This document shows positions 16,979-26,101 of a stretch of DNA of 64,000 nt, in pieces (the stretch's first letter is position 1; the number at the start of each line of letters is the position of its first letter). Made by a program: the position numbers and the translations under genes. The stretch spans positions 1,054,001 to 1,118,000 of the forward strand of contig CBDCUQ010000003.1 of NCBI GenBank assembly GCA_965222835.1, given 5' to 3'. The notes below the pieces were generated by a model, which saw only the letters and a list, made by a program, of their open reading frames with translations, was not told where the DNA came from and did no database searches. The stretch is from CBDCUQ01 sp965222835 (lineage in GTDB: Bacteria; Pseudomonadota; Alphaproteobacteria; Rhizobiales; Hyphomicrobiaceae).

Positions 16979-17631
16979 ACGAAATCCTCCATGCGGAAAT
17001 TCTCGGTGAAAGCCCGGTTCAAATTCTCCCTATTGAGGTCTTCGAGGCGGGGAAGACGTCCGAGGCGCCGCACCTCTCCGATCTCGCAGATGGTGCGCTC
17101 ATTGTCCTCATTGGCGTCGCCCACGAAGGCCACGCCGTGAACGGGGATCTCCCGCATCTTAAGCGCAAAGACCGACATAAGGCTGTGATTGATGGTGCCG
17201 AGCCCGGTTCTGGCCACGAGAATGACCGGGATCTCCCATCTGACGAGCAAGTCCGTCTGCAGTCGCTTCCGCGTGAGCGGTACCATGAGACCGCCGGCCA
17301 TTTCGATCAGGAGCATGCGATCGGCAGCACCGGTCGTGGTTGACGGACTTTTCGGGAGAGACCCCACCAATCGCTCGAAATTGATCTCCACGCCATCAAG
17401 CTCTGCCGCGCGATGCGGCGACAGCGGTTGGGAGAACCGGTAGACCTCGGGCAGAATGCGATCCCGCGGCAGTCCCGACAAACGGGCGACAACCTCCCTG
17501 TCGCCACCGCCCTCGTCACCCGATTGCAGGGGTTTCCAATAAGAGCCATCGCTCGCCGCGGCCAATGCCGCCGCGAAAACCGTTTTGCCCACGTCGGTGT
17601 CGGTGCCTGCGATCACAAACCGGCGGCTCAT
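16975..17631 (-). CDS. bioD: Dethiobiotin synthetase
   Basis: ATP-dependent carboxylation of DAPA to dethiobiotin, third step of the biotin operon pathway. 218 residues. The P-loop is GTDTDVGKT at residues 9-17; KPLQSGDEGGGDREVV supplies substrate-binding residues; EMAGGLMVPLTRK and ARTGLGTINHSLM are family signatures. It overlaps bioF upstream and bioA downstream by 4 nt each, so translation is coupled along the operon. Confidence 0.96.
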   Translation of the reverse strand: MSRRFVIAGTDTDVGKTVFAAALAAASDGSYWKPLQSGDEGGGDREVVARLSGLPRDRILPEVYRFSQPLSPHRAAELDGVEINFERLVGSLPKSPSTTTGAADRMLLIEMAGGLMVPLTRKRLQTDLLVRWEIPVILVARTGLGTINHSLMSVFALKMREIPVHGVAFVGDANEDNERTICEIGEVRRLGRLPRLEDLNRENLNRAFTENFRMEDFV

Positions 17632-18761
17632 GCGGCGAGCCTCGCAAGCTCGGTACCTAGAACGTCAAACAATCTGGCGACATCGTCTTGGGTGGCATTC
17701 AAGGTGAGTGACAGGCGCAGGCGGGCCGTTCCTTCCGGCACGGTCGGGGGGCGGACGGCGCGCACATCGAATCCGGCACTTTGCATGGCGGCCGCAAGAG
17801 CCATCGCGCGTGCATCGGATCCGACCACAATGGGTTGGATTTGCGAGCCGGACACGGGAAACTCCGACAGGGCGGCGATCCGCTCGCCGGCGAATGCCAC
17901 CAAATCGGCAAGACGATTGCGCCTTTGCTCGCCATTCGCCGAAAGATTGAGCGCGGCGCGGACGCCCGCTGCCATCAACGGTGATGGGGCAGTGGCGTAG
18001 ATGAACGGCCGGCCACGGTTGATGATGAAATCGCTGAGCTCTTTGGAAGAGAGAACAAGCGCGCCCATGACGCCCAGGGCTTTTCCACAGGTGTGCACCG
18101 ACACTATGTTTTCGCGCCCTTCGAGATGGGCGCCAAGCCCGCGGCCTTTCGGTCCATAGACGCCGGTGGCGTGTGCTTCGTCGATCACGAGCATAGCGGC
18201 GTGCCGATCTGCGATGGCGGCGAGATCGTCCAGTGGCGCGCGATCACCATCCATGGAATAGAGACTTTCGACCGCGATCCAGGGCCGGCCGGTTCCTCCT
18301 TCCGCGCGCCAGCGAAGGATGGCGTCCTCGAATGCTTGGGGGCTGTTATGGCAGGCAGAGATGGCACCCGCCCGGCCGGCACGCATGCCATCGTGGACGC
18401 TGGCGTGGATCAGAGCGTCGTAAATGATGACGTCGCCTCTTTGGGGCAGGGTTGAGAAAACGGCGTAGTTGGCCATGAAGCCGCCGCCGAAATAGAGTGC
18501 ACGTTCGGCGCCGAAGAAACGGGCCGCTTCGGCTTCCAGAGCTTCGTGCTCGGGATCGTTTCCCCGTAAGAGTCTGGAGCCGCCGGCGCCAGCGGGCACG
18601 CCGCGAACGGCGGCGGTTTTGATCGCGTCGCGCAATTCCGGAGATGCGCCCAGACCCAGATAATCGTTGGATGAGAAATCGACGCCAGCTCGGCTCGATA
18701 GAGTCCGCAGCCGTCCGCGCCGCTCTAAGGCCTTTAGCGCGCGCTCGTGTTCGCCTGACAT
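17628..18761 (-). CDS. bioF: 8-amino-7-oxononanoate synthase
   Basis: PLP-dependent condensation of pimeloyl thioester with alanine to KAPA. 377 residues, of the alpha-oxoamine synthase family. Key motifs are DFSSNDYLGLGASPEL, GAGGSRLLRGND, the PLP pocket DEAHATGVYGPKGRG, and the Schiff-base lysine Lys227 in HTCGKALGVMGA. It overlaps bioB by 28 nt upstream and bioD by 4 nt downstream. It looks complete and functional. Confidence 0.96.
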   Translation of the reverse strand: MSGEHERALKALERRGRLRTLSSRAGVDFSSNDYLGLGASPELRDAIKTAAVRGVPAGAGGSRLLRGNDPEHEALEAEAARFFGAERALYFGGGFMANYAVFSTLPQRGDVIIYDALIHASVHDGMRAGRAGAISACHNSPQAFEDAILRWRAEGGTGRPWIAVESLYSMDGDRAPLDDLAAIADRHAAMLVIDEAHATGVYGPKGRGLGAHLEGRENIVSVHTCGKALGVMGALVLSSKELSDFIINRGRPFIYATAPSPLMAAGVRAALNLSANGEQRRNRLADLVAFAGERIAALSEFPVSGSQIQPIVVGSDARAMALAAAMQSAGFDVRAVRPPTVPEGTARLRLSLTLNATQDDVARLFDVLGTELARLAA

Positions 18762-19792
18762 GACCGGCCTTTCGCATCTCCGGTTGGGCCGTCGTCTTCC
18801 GCCGCGTCGATAGGCATCGGCGAAAGGCCGAGCTTGGCCATGAGCACCGCGTCCTTGTCCTCACCGGGATTGTCTGCGGTCAAGAGCGTTTCGCCGCAAA
18901 AAATGGAGTTGGCACCTGCGAAGAAGCAAAGTGCCTGCATTTCATCGCTCATCTCCGTACGTCCGGCGGAGAGCCGTACCATGGATTGCGGCATCATGAT
19001 GCGCGCGAGCGCGATGGTGCGAACGAACTCAATCGAATCGAGCTTTTTCTGATCTTCGAGTGGCGTTCCCGGAATGGCGATCAGCATGTTGATCGGTACA
19101 CTCTCCGGGTGCCCGTCGAGATTGGCGAGTGTGACCAGCATGTCGACCCGGTCTTCTGGGTCTTCGCCCATGCCGACGATGCCGCCCGAGCAAATTTTCA
19201 TGCCGGATTCGCGCACTTTTTCGAGGGTGTCGAGGCGATCCTTGTAGGTACGGGTTTTGATGACCTCGGGGTAGAAGCGCTCAGACGTATCGACGTTGTG
19301 ATTGTAGTAGTCGAGACCGGCATCGCGTAGCTGGACGACCTGACGGTCGCTAAGCATACCAAGCGTCATACATGTTTCCATACCGAGCGCCTTGACGCCC
19401 TGGATCATGGCGACGATGGCGCCCATATCGCGGTCCTTGGGTTCACGCCATGCCGCGCCCATGCAATAGCGCGTCGCACCGCCTTCTTTCGCCTTTCGGG
19501 CTTCAGCAAGAACGTTTTCGACCTGCATCAGCTTGGAGGCATCGAGGCCCGTTGTGTGGTGCGCGGACTGGCTGCAATAGCCGCAATCTTCCGCGCAACC
19601 GCCGGTCTTGATGGACAAGAGCTGGCTCATCTGCACCTGGTTGGCATCAAAGGCGTTTCGATGAACGCTTTGCGCGCGATAGAGCAAATCCATGAAGGGC
19701 AAATCATAGATCGCCTGCGCCTCGGCCCGAGTCCAGTCGTGCCGCACGGCCCCGCGTTCTTCGCCGTCCGTCACCAAGGTGTGCATATTCAT
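18734..19792 (-). CDS. bioB: Biotin synthase
   Basis: Radical SAM enzyme that inserts sulfur into dethiobiotin. 352 residues from the ATG at 19792. The SAM cluster motif CxxxCxxC is Cys66, Cys70 and Cys73 (GGCAEDCGYCSQS); the second-cluster ligands lie in METCMTLGML, ICSGGIVGMGE and the SAGRTEM segment. A further in-frame start at 19855 would add 21 residues not seen in the family, so I chose 19792. It is the first gene of the operon bioB-bioF-bioD-bioA. The 287-nt gap upstream should hold the promoter; I find no exact match to the BioR palindrome of alphaproteobacteria. Confidence 0.96.
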   Translation of the reverse strand: MNMHTLVTDGEERGAVRHDWTRAEAQAIYDLPFMDLLYRAQSVHRNAFDANQVQMSQLLSIKTGGCAEDCGYCSQSAHHTTGLDASKLMQVENVLAEARKAKEGGATRYCMGAAWREPKDRDMGAIVAMIQGVKALGMETCMTLGMLSDRQVVQLRDAGLDYYNHNVDTSERFYPEVIKTRTYKDRLDTLEKVRESGMKICSGGIVGMGEDPEDRVDMLVTLANLDGHPESVPINMLIAIPGTPLEDQKKLDSIEFVRTIALARIMMPQSMVRLSAGRTEMSDEMQALCFFAGANSIFCGETLLTADNPGEDKDAVLMAKLGLSPMPIDAAEDDGPTGDAKGRSCQANTSAR

Positions 19793-20079
19793 TCCCGTGC
19801 CGTCTCCGATCTGATGCCGCGCTCGCAGCCATTGACCCCGATGTTTGCACCGCAATGGACCTCTCCGGCAAGGCTCACGATTGCGAGGTCGCAGATGGCG
19901 ATATCAGTGCCGGTGGGCGAGGCTGCAGACTAGCGTGAACCCACAGTCAATGAAACGCTTTATCTTCTTGATATCGTTAAACTTAATTGATCCCATGTCG
20001 ACGATCTCGCGGCCCACGCTGCGTCCGACCAAGTAACGTCCGCTTTGGCCGCAGACCGCCCTCTTGGGGCAGCCATATC

Positions 20080-22059
20080 TCAAGCACCGATCTTCCCGCC
20101 GCCGCGCCGCGTGATGGCAAGCACGCTCGGCCGCGGTGGGACGCCGTCTTTGAAGTCGGGCCAGCGGGTTGAGGGATTCGCAAATGTCGCGGACGGCGCA
20201 CCATCCTGGGCTTCACCAGGATGCTGAACGGCGACAAACAGCGTATCCAAGTCCGGTGTAAAACATGGGCCGCAAAGCTCGGCCCCCGTGGGGCATTGAA
20301 AGAAACAGATCGATGTGCCCCGACGTGCGCCGCCCGTTTCTAAGGCCCATAGACCGTCGGCGCGGCCGGTTTTGCCTTTGGAGTTACCGTCCGTTGCAAT
20401 CCAAAGTCGACCTTCGGCATCGAACACGCAATTGTCCGGTGTCCCGAACCATCCGTTCTTGGACGTCGCGGGATTGAAGGTGGCGCCAACTGATGCGACG
20501 GCTGGGTCTCCGCACTTGAGGAGTATCTCCCAACGAAACCGCGTTGCGGCGTGATCGCCGTCATCGGGCGTCAATTCAATGATATGCCCGAATTTGTTCG
20601 CAGGCCGCGGATTTGCCGCGTTGGCCCCAAGTGGGCCTTTCTCTTCCCGTTTCTTATTTTTTGTCAGCATCACATAGACGCGGCCGGTTTTTGGACTGAC
20701 CTCAATATCCTCGGGGCGGTCCATTTTTGTGGCGCCTAACGCGTCGGCGGCGAGGCGCGCGTGAATGAGAATCTCGCCTTGGTCCTTGAAGGCGCCGAGC
20801 TTCTCATGCCCGGCAACGAGTGGCAGCCATTCGCCTGTTCCATCGTCATCGAATCGCGCAACGTAAAGTGTTCCACTGTCGAGAATGTCTGTATTGGCTG
20901 CAGAATCCTCCAGATCGACCTTGGCTTCCGTGACGAATTTGTAGACATAGTCGAATCGCTGGTCGTCCCCCTGATAGACGACGAAGCGGCTGTCCTTATT
21001 GACGACGCTGCCGGCGCCCTCGTGCTTGAAGCGGCCCATGGCCGTCCGTTTGACCGGCGTTGACTCCGGGTCCTTGGGGTCGATTTCGACGACCCAGCCG
21101 AAACGGTTGCATTCGTTGGGCTCGCGTCCGAGATCGAAGCGCGGCTCAAAGCGTGCCCACGGGTAGTAATCCTCGGGAATGCTGTAGCGGGACAGGGCGG
21201 CGCTATGGGCGCTCGCCTCCGCGGCTTCCTTATTCCAGAAATAGTAGTTGATGTTCTCTTCGCAGGTGAGCCACGTCCCCCATGGCGTGATGCCGCCAGC
21301 GCAGTTGTTGAGCATGCCTTTGACGCGGGTACCGGAGGGGTCGTCGGATGTCTTTAAGAGATCGTGACCTGCGGCTGGACCAGAAATCCGCATGATTGTA
21401 TGAGCCGTAATGCGCCGGGCGTATGTTGAGTTCTCGACGACAGACCAAGCGCCGCCCTGGCGCACGATCTCAATAACGCTTGCGCCATGGGCCTGCATGG
21501 ATGCGCGCGCGAGGGCTTCAGGCATGTTGCGAACCGCTTCTTTCCTCGGCTTGTTCTCGGCGAAGTCGGGGTACATCAGCTCATCGTTGGTGTACTCGTG
21601 ATTGACAACGAGAAGACCCCGATTGCCGCCATCCCCCAACGGAATGAAACCAATGAAGTCGTTGTTGTAGCCGAATTGTTTGGCTTGGGCTTCGGCAGAC
21701 GGCTTTGAGGCATCGAACGCGGGTGCCCCTGGCAGCACCTTGTCGCCCCACCTTATGAGAATGTTGGCGTCGTAGCCCGGTGCCACATGATGCGTCTTAG
21801 ACGTTGATACCGCGAGTTCGTCGAAAGCGAATGTCGCGGCCTCGGCGAGTGTGCCTTCGGCGCGTGCTGCCAGGATGACTTTGTCGATTGAACCAGAGAC
21901 AGCTTCGATCGCCGTTACGGCAAGCGCGCCGCCGACGATCTCGCGACGTGAGAATCGGCGATTGATGACATCTCCCAGCGTATCGTTTTGGCTGTTGTTC
22001 GCGCTTGTATTCTCAGCTTCGTCTATTTGAGCGGGCGCATCGTCTGGTGTCTTACTCAT
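20080..22059 (-). CDS. phoX: PhoX-family phosphatase (DUF839), Tat-exported
   Basis: 659 residues. A twin-arginine signal SRREIVGGALAVTA with Arg38-Arg39 targets the folded protein to the periplasm. The body matches PhoX: HVAPGYDANILIRWGDKVL, NDFIGFIPLGDGGNRGLLVVNHEYTN, NNCAGGITPWGTWLTCEENINYY, GFVVEID-like GWVVEIDPKDPESTPVKRTA, and GTPDNCVFDAEGRLWIATDGN. PhoX enzymes are Ca2+/Fe3+-dependent alkaline phosphatases that release phosphate from organic esters and are often induced by phosphate starvation. I see no Pho box in the 99 nt before it. Some DUF839 proteins are not phosphatases, so activity is likely but not proven. Confidence 0.9.
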   Translation of the reverse strand: MSKTPDDAPAQIDEAENTSANNSQNDTLGDVINRRFSRREIVGGALAVTAIEAVSGSIDKVILAARAEGTLAEAATFAFDELAVSTSKTHHVAPGYDANILIRWGDKVLPGAPAFDASKPSAEAQAKQFGYNNDFIGFIPLGDGGNRGLLVVNHEYTNDELMYPDFAENKPRKEAVRNMPEALARASMQAHGASVIEIVRQGGAWSVVENSTYARRITAHTIMRISGPAAGHDLLKTSDDPSGTRVKGMLNNCAGGITPWGTWLTCEENINYYFWNKEAAEASAHSAALSRYSIPEDYYPWARFEPRFDLGREPNECNRFGWVVEIDPKDPESTPVKRTAMGRFKHEGAGSVVNKDSRFVVYQGDDQRFDYVYKFVTEAKVDLEDSAANTDILDSGTLYVARFDDDGTGEWLPLVAGHEKLGAFKDQGEILIHARLAADALGATKMDRPEDIEVSPKTGRVYVMLTKNKKREEKGPLGANAANPRPANKFGHIIELTPDDGDHAATRFRWEILLKCGDPAVASVGATFNPATSKNGWFGTPDNCVFDAEGRLWIATDGNSKGKTGRADGLWALETGGARRGTSICFFQCPTGAELCGPCFTPDLDTLFVAVQHPGEAQDGAPSATFANPSTRWPDFKDGVPPRPSVLAITRRGGGKIGA

Positions 22060-22158
22060 TACTCATGACTCATTCCTGCTCCACAACATGCAGAGCCCAT
22101 GCTGTTGCACGGCATACAAGTGGACCATGTCGGCCCTATGAATCCAGGCCATCATGCC

Positions 22159-23004
22159 TTAGCTGCCGGCCTCAACGACCGAAAATTCGCGGTCCGGATC
22201 AAGTGATGGGATGCGCGCCCGGACTGTGTCGATTTCTTTCGTATCGATGTCGGCCAAAACATGACCCGGATCCGTGCCGCCCTCTGCCAACACCTTGCCC
22301 CACGGGGAAACGATGAGGCTGTGGCCGTAGGTTTCGCGGCCATGCTCATGCCGGCCACCTTGCGCGGCGGCGAATACAAAACACTGGGTCTCGATTGCGC
22401 GCGCGCGCAGCAGCGTCGACCAATGGGCCTCTCCCGTTACACGTGTGAATGCGGCGGGTATTGCGATGAATTTTGCGCCGGCATGCGCGAGTGCGCGGTA
22501 GAGGTAAGGAAACCGCAGGTCATAACAAATGCTGAGACCTAATCCGCCCCACGGAAGGTTGGCGACGACCGCCTCTTTGCCCGCTTCGTAATTGCGGCTT
22601 TCGCGATAACTTTCGCCGCCCGGAAGATTCACGTCGAACATGTGAATCTTGTCATAGCGTGCTGTGATCCGACCTTCGGGTGTAATAAGGAATGACCGGT
22701 TTGCGATCTTACCGGTGTCAACAAGGACGGCAAGCGAACCCAGATGGAGCCAAATGCCCAACTCTTTGGCCAACGCTTGAAAGGCCTCTAACGCGGCGTT
22801 GCCCTCTTCTGGGGTTGTGGCCGCCAGGAGCCGATCGCGGTCCAGCTCCATGAGTGCGGTGTTTTCCGGTGTTTGAACATATTGGGCGCCGTCGCGCGCT
22901 GCGTTGCGGATGAGACGAGCCGCCGCCTCAACATTCTTCGCGACATCGCGGCCAGACCGCAGCTGAACGAGGGCGGCTCTAAATTGAGAATCTTGGTCTG
23001 TCAT
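22159..23004 (-). CDS. nit: Nitrilase-superfamily amidase (deaminated glutathione amidase type)
   Basis: 281 residues with the Glu-Lys-Cys triad of the nitrilase fold: Glu47 (TPENTALM), Lys119 (ARYDKIHMFDV) and Cys160 (LGLSICYDLRFPYLYRAL). The DKIHMFDV and CYDLRFP texts point to the Nit1 branch, which repairs deaminated glutathione. It sits downstream of grxC and comF on the same strand, an order common in Rhizobiales, and the glutaredoxin neighbour agrees with a glutathione-related role. Confidence 0.9.
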   Translation of the reverse strand: MTDQDSQFRAALVQLRSGRDVAKNVEAAARLIRNAARDGAQYVQTPENTALMELDRDRLLAATTPEEGNAALEAFQALAKELGIWLHLGSLAVLVDTGKIANRSFLITPEGRITARYDKIHMFDVNLPGGESYRESRNYEAGKEAVVANLPWGGLGLSICYDLRFPYLYRALAHAGAKFIAIPAAFTRVTGEAHWSTLLRARAIETQCFVFAAAQGGRHEHGRETYGHSLIVSPWGKVLAEGGTDPGHVLADIDTKEIDTVRARIPSLDPDREFSVVEAGS

Positions 23005-23033
23005 GTGGGCCGTTCCGGCGGGTCAATCTCTGT

Positions 23034-23291
23034 TCAGGTGGCCAGCAGCTGATCAAGCTTGCCTGCACGGTCCAGGCGCCTGAGGTCATTGCATCCGCCA
23101 ATGTGAACGCCATCGACCCAAATCTGCGGAATCGTGCTGCGCCCCCCGGATTTGGCGCGCATCTCCGCGCGGAGCTTTTCCTGACCCGTTATATTGACCT
23201 CTTCGAATGGCACCCCTTTGCGCCGCAACAGCATCTTGGCCATGTGGCAGAAGGGGCAGAGTGACGCCGTATAGATCACAATTCTTGGCAT
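23034..23291 (-). CDS. grxC: Glutaredoxin 3
   Basis: 85 residues, the typical small glutaredoxin size. The dithiol active site is Cys12-Pro-Phe-Cys15 (CPFCHMAK); the cis-proline motif STIPQIWVDG and the GGCNDLRRLDRAGKLDQLL end form the glutathione-binding groove. Proline-Phe replaces the common Pro-Tyr, which is a minor variation. It reduces protein disulfides with glutathione. It lies between comF and the nitrilase gene with gaps of 123 and 29 nt. Confidence 0.94.
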   Translation of the reverse strand: MPRIVIYTASLCPFCHMAKMLLRRKGVPFEEVNITGQEKLRAEMRAKSGGRSTIPQIWVDGVHIGGCNDLRRLDRAGKLDQLLAT

Positions 23292-23414
23292 GGGTTCAGA
23301 CGGTTCCGCACAGGCTCGGTGAATCTCTCCCGACGATACCTAAGTCGGCGCCTCCAGCAAAGAGCGCCGGCGCCTCAGCACGCAGAAAATATTGATGCTT
23401 TACTATGTTGCGGG

Positions 23415-24143
23415 CTAATTCGCGTCGACCGCGCGTGCCAGCGCCAGCACATCGACGCGGGCGGCGCCTGCCTTCTTAAGACAGCGGGCTGCCGCGTCCA
23501 CCGTGGCCCCGGTTGTAATCACATCGTCAACGAGCAGGATGTTGCGTGCCTCGACCAACTTGCGCCGTTTGGGCGGGACAGCAAACGCCCCACGGACATT
23601 CTTCTGGCGTTCCCGGCGCGAAAGGCCAACTTGTGGGGCCGTGCGCCGGGTGCGCACGAGGATGAACGGCTCATAGGCCAGGCCGCAGACTTGCGCTAGC
23701 TCCTGTCCCAACAGGGCTGCCTGATTGTACCGCCGGGTGAACAATCTCAACCTGTTCAAGGGAACGGGAATCACCAGGTTCGCCTCTCCAACGAGATCGC
23801 GGCCGGCTTCGGCAAGCCAGCGACCGAAAAGAGACCGTGCGTTCTGCTGGTCGCGGAATTTGAAATCATGGACCAGGTTGCGCATGGGCCCGTCGAACCG
23901 GGCAACAACGCGGGCGCGGTCGTAACGCGGCGGATTGGCCGCCGCGTCAGCTGAAATCAGAGTCCCACCGGTATCGAAGGGCATCGGTATGCCAAGCCGA
24001 TCGCACAACGGCGCACGAATAAAACTGATCTCGCTCCAACACTTGGCGCACAGCGCATGATGGATGCCTAGCGGCTCGTGACAACCGAGGCAGAGGGGCG
24101 GTATCAGCACGTCGGCGACAGCTTCAATCGCCTCTACCGCCAT
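23415..24143 (-). CDS. comF: ComF-family phosphoribosyltransferase-like protein
   Basis: About 242 residues from the ATG at 24143; a longer frame to 24203 is possible. The N-terminal zinc ribbon is CLGCHEPLGIHHALCAKC. The C-terminal part has the PRPP-binding loop ARNILLVDDVITTGAT and the ComF signature RYNQAALLGQELA ... LVRTRRTAPQVGLSRRERQKNVRGAF. ComF proteins are needed for DNA uptake in some bacteria, but in alphaproteobacteria the role is unclear. It starts the comF-grxC-nit gene row. Confidence 0.9.
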   Translation of the reverse strand: MAVEAIEAVADVLIPPLCLGCHEPLGIHHALCAKCWSEISFIRAPLCDRLGIPMPFDTGGTLISADAAANPPRYDRARVVARFDGPMRNLVHDFKFRDQQNARSLFGRWLAEAGRDLVGEANLVIPVPLNRLRLFTRRYNQAALLGQELAQVCGLAYEPFILVRTRRTAPQVGLSRRERQKNVRGAFAVPPKRRKLVEARNILLVDDVITTGATVDAAARCLKKAGAARVDVLALARAVDAN

Positions 24144-24485
24144 GGCCGCCAGCCCTCGTTTTGGGACCCGCGGGCCGTGTGCCAAATCCCGATCGCTGCC
24201 CACGCCACACCTCTTCGCCCGTACCGAATCTCCCTCCTAAACGAACCGAATGGGTTGGTTCCGTTGCTTGGCGCGCCGAACGTTTTGCGGGGCCTCTTGT
24301 CTTTCAACAATCCGTGGCCGTATCGATTGTCGCAGCGAAGCGCCCGGCTGACCTCTGTCACATATGAGCATATGCGCTAAGTCTCTGCTTTATATGCTAT
24401 ATATCTCACTTTCCGATTCGAATGGCCTGTGGACAAAGTTGCAGATCGGCCACGGCGACCGGACAAGGTTACCGATGTCGTCGAA

Positions 24486-24503
24486 CTGTCACAGACCTGT
24501 AAA
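24486..24503 (+). promoter_or_regulatory. Pho box upstream of the porin gene
   Basis: CTGTCAC-AGAC-CTGTAAA: two 7-nt direct half-sites at the correct 11-nt period, close to the PhoB consensus (CTGTCAT-4 nt-CTGTCAY). It ends 70 nt before the porin ATG. TGATAG, 11 nt further on, is at the usual place for the -10 element of a Pho-activated promoter. Another lone CTGTCAC lies at 24355. This predicts control by the PhoB encoded just downstream on the other strand. Confidence 0.65.
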
Positions 24504-24573
24504 TGGGCCGTGGCTGATAGGGCTTAGTGAGGGATCTGGAAGATCGCTCATCCGACCGAACAGGGGGTTCACT

Positions 24574-25890
24574 ATGAGACTAAGTACGAGTTTTCTGCCG
24601 CTTGCTGCCGTGGCGGCTCTGTCCGCGCCTGCGGCAGCTGCAGATTTTGGGGGCAACTGCTGCGCCGATCTCGAAGAGCGCATCGCCGAGCTCGAGGCGA
24701 CAACGGCCCGTAAGGGCAACCGGAAGGTCAGCCTGACCATTTATGGTCAAGTCAACGAAGCCATTGGCTGGTGGGACGACGGTAATGAACAGAACACCTA
24801 CGTCTTCACCAATGACCATTCGCGGACGCGCATCGGTTTCAAAGGTAAGGCTAAGATCAGCAGCGACTTGTACGCTGGGTACAGGATTGAAATTGGCATT
24901 CGCATTTCTGACCAGGGTGACCTCAGTGCGGATAGTGATGGTCCGACCGAGCTCGACCTGCGTCATTCCCATTGGTTCATCGGAAGCAAGACTTACGGTC
25001 AGATTACCGTCGGTGAAGCCGCTATGGCCAACGAAGGAATTACGCAGAATAGTGTTGCGCGAACCGGCCACTTCTCAAGCCAGGATATTTTCGACGCGAC
25101 CGATGATTTCGAAATTGTTTCCAGCCGTACGGGCAACTCGATCGGTCAGGACTGGCTGGATATCGTGCAGGTTCTGGAGCCTGGTGAAGGTTCGCGCGGC
25201 AGGCTCGTCCGCTATGACACGCCCTCATTTGCCGGTTTCAAGCTTTCTGCAGCCTGGGGTGAAGACGACATCTGGAACGTTGCACTCCGTTACGCTGGTA
25301 CATTGGGCAGCTTCAAAGTCAAAGCTGGCTTCGGCTACGGCGAGCAGATGCTGGACGATGAAGAGTGCGCCGAATACGATGGTCAGGTAACGACGGCTCA
25401 CTGCGAGGAGTACGGCGGGTCTGTCAGCATCATGCACACGCCATCGGGTGTGTTTGTTACCGGTGCTTACGGTCACCGCGAGGATGATTCTCGTGCACGG
25501 CGTATTCGTGAGGAGATCGCTGCTGGCACGATTCCCAGAGGCGAAGACGAGAACGAGTTCTGGATGATCCAGGCCGGTATCGAGCAGAAGTGGAACTCAC
25601 TCGGCAAGACGACGATCTTCGGTGGCTACCATGATCGCGATGCCGGCACACCGGTTACAAACGGCAATGCAAATCTTCTTACCGCAAACGATGATGGTGT
25701 GAACAACTTTACTATCATCAATGCGGGCGTCGAGATGTGGGAGATCGGTCTCAACCAGGAGATCAGCGCTGCGGCGATGGATATGTATCTCCACTACAAG
25801 AACTACGAGGCCGATATCACGACAACGGGCGGTAAGCTCGCCACAGAAGACTGGCGGACCGTTATCGGTGGGTCTCGCATTAAGTTCTGA
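24574..25890 (+). CDS. Outer-membrane porin
   Basis: 438 residues from the ATG at 24574, preceded by AGGGGG; the open frame begins 210 nt earlier but that part is leader. Signal peptide MRLSTSFLPLAAVAALSAPAAA, then a short coiled segment ADLEERIAELEATTARKGN, then the barrel, beginning VSLTIYGQVNEAIGWWDDG and containing RTRIGFKGKAKISSDLYAGYRIE. The terminal residue is Phe (SRIKF), the outer-membrane assembly signal. The general alphaproteobacterial porin family fits. With the Pho box it could serve in phosphate entry like OprP or PhoE, but its ion selectivity cannot be read here. A strong terminator follows. Confidence 0.88.
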   Translation: MRLSTSFLPLAAVAALSAPAAAADFGGNCCADLEERIAELEATTARKGNRKVSLTIYGQVNEAIGWWDDGNEQNTYVFTNDHSRTRIGFKGKAKISSDLYAGYRIEIGIRISDQGDLSADSDGPTELDLRHSHWFIGSKTYGQITVGEAAMANEGITQNSVARTGHFSSQDIFDATDDFEIVSSRTGNSIGQDWLDIVQVLEPGEGSRGRLVRYDTPSFAGFKLSAAWGEDDIWNVALRYAGTLGSFKVKAGFGYGEQMLDDEECAEYDGQVTTAHCEEYGGSVSIMHTPSGVFVTGAYGHREDDSRARRIREEIAAGTIPRGEDENEFWMIQAGIEQKWNSLGKTTIFGGYHDRDAGTPVTNGNANLLTANDDGVNNFTIINAGVEMWEIGLNQEISAAAMDMYLHYKNYEADITTTGGKLATEDWRTVIGGSRIKF

Positions 25891-25927
25891 TCTCTGGACT
25901 CCTCCCGTCTAGATGTGAAGAGCAACC

Positions 25928-25964
25928 AATGGGGCCGTCCGCTAGGACGGCCCCATATTCATTT
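25928..25964 (+). terminator. Rho-independent terminator of the porin gene
   Basis: Perfect hairpin GGGGCCGTCC-GCTA-GGACGGCCCC (25931-25954), extended by AT pairs, followed by the T-rich ATATTCATTT. It lies 40 nt after the porin stop and also stands beyond the phoB stop on the opposite strand. Confidence 0.8.
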
Positions 25965-26101
25965 GGGTGGGTGCTTCTTTGCGTATTGAGCAGCAATGTT
26001 GCCTGCTGAGAGGACTTGGCGAGGGGAGGACGATAGGCCGTGCACATGCGACCGCGCGCTGTGGCGCGATTGCCCGGGCTTGAGGCCTGTCTAGGGTCGT
26101 C

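Noticed and set aside
19961..19973. TATC-TTCTT-GATA inverted repeat upstream of bioB as a BioR operator
   Set aside because: The arms are only 4 bp and the sequence does not match the BioR palindrome; such short repeats are expected by chance.
24361..24374. CATATG-AG-CATATG as an operator for the porin
   Set aside because: It is made of two copies of a self-complementary hexamer and lies over 100 nt upstream of the Pho box; no known regulator matches it.
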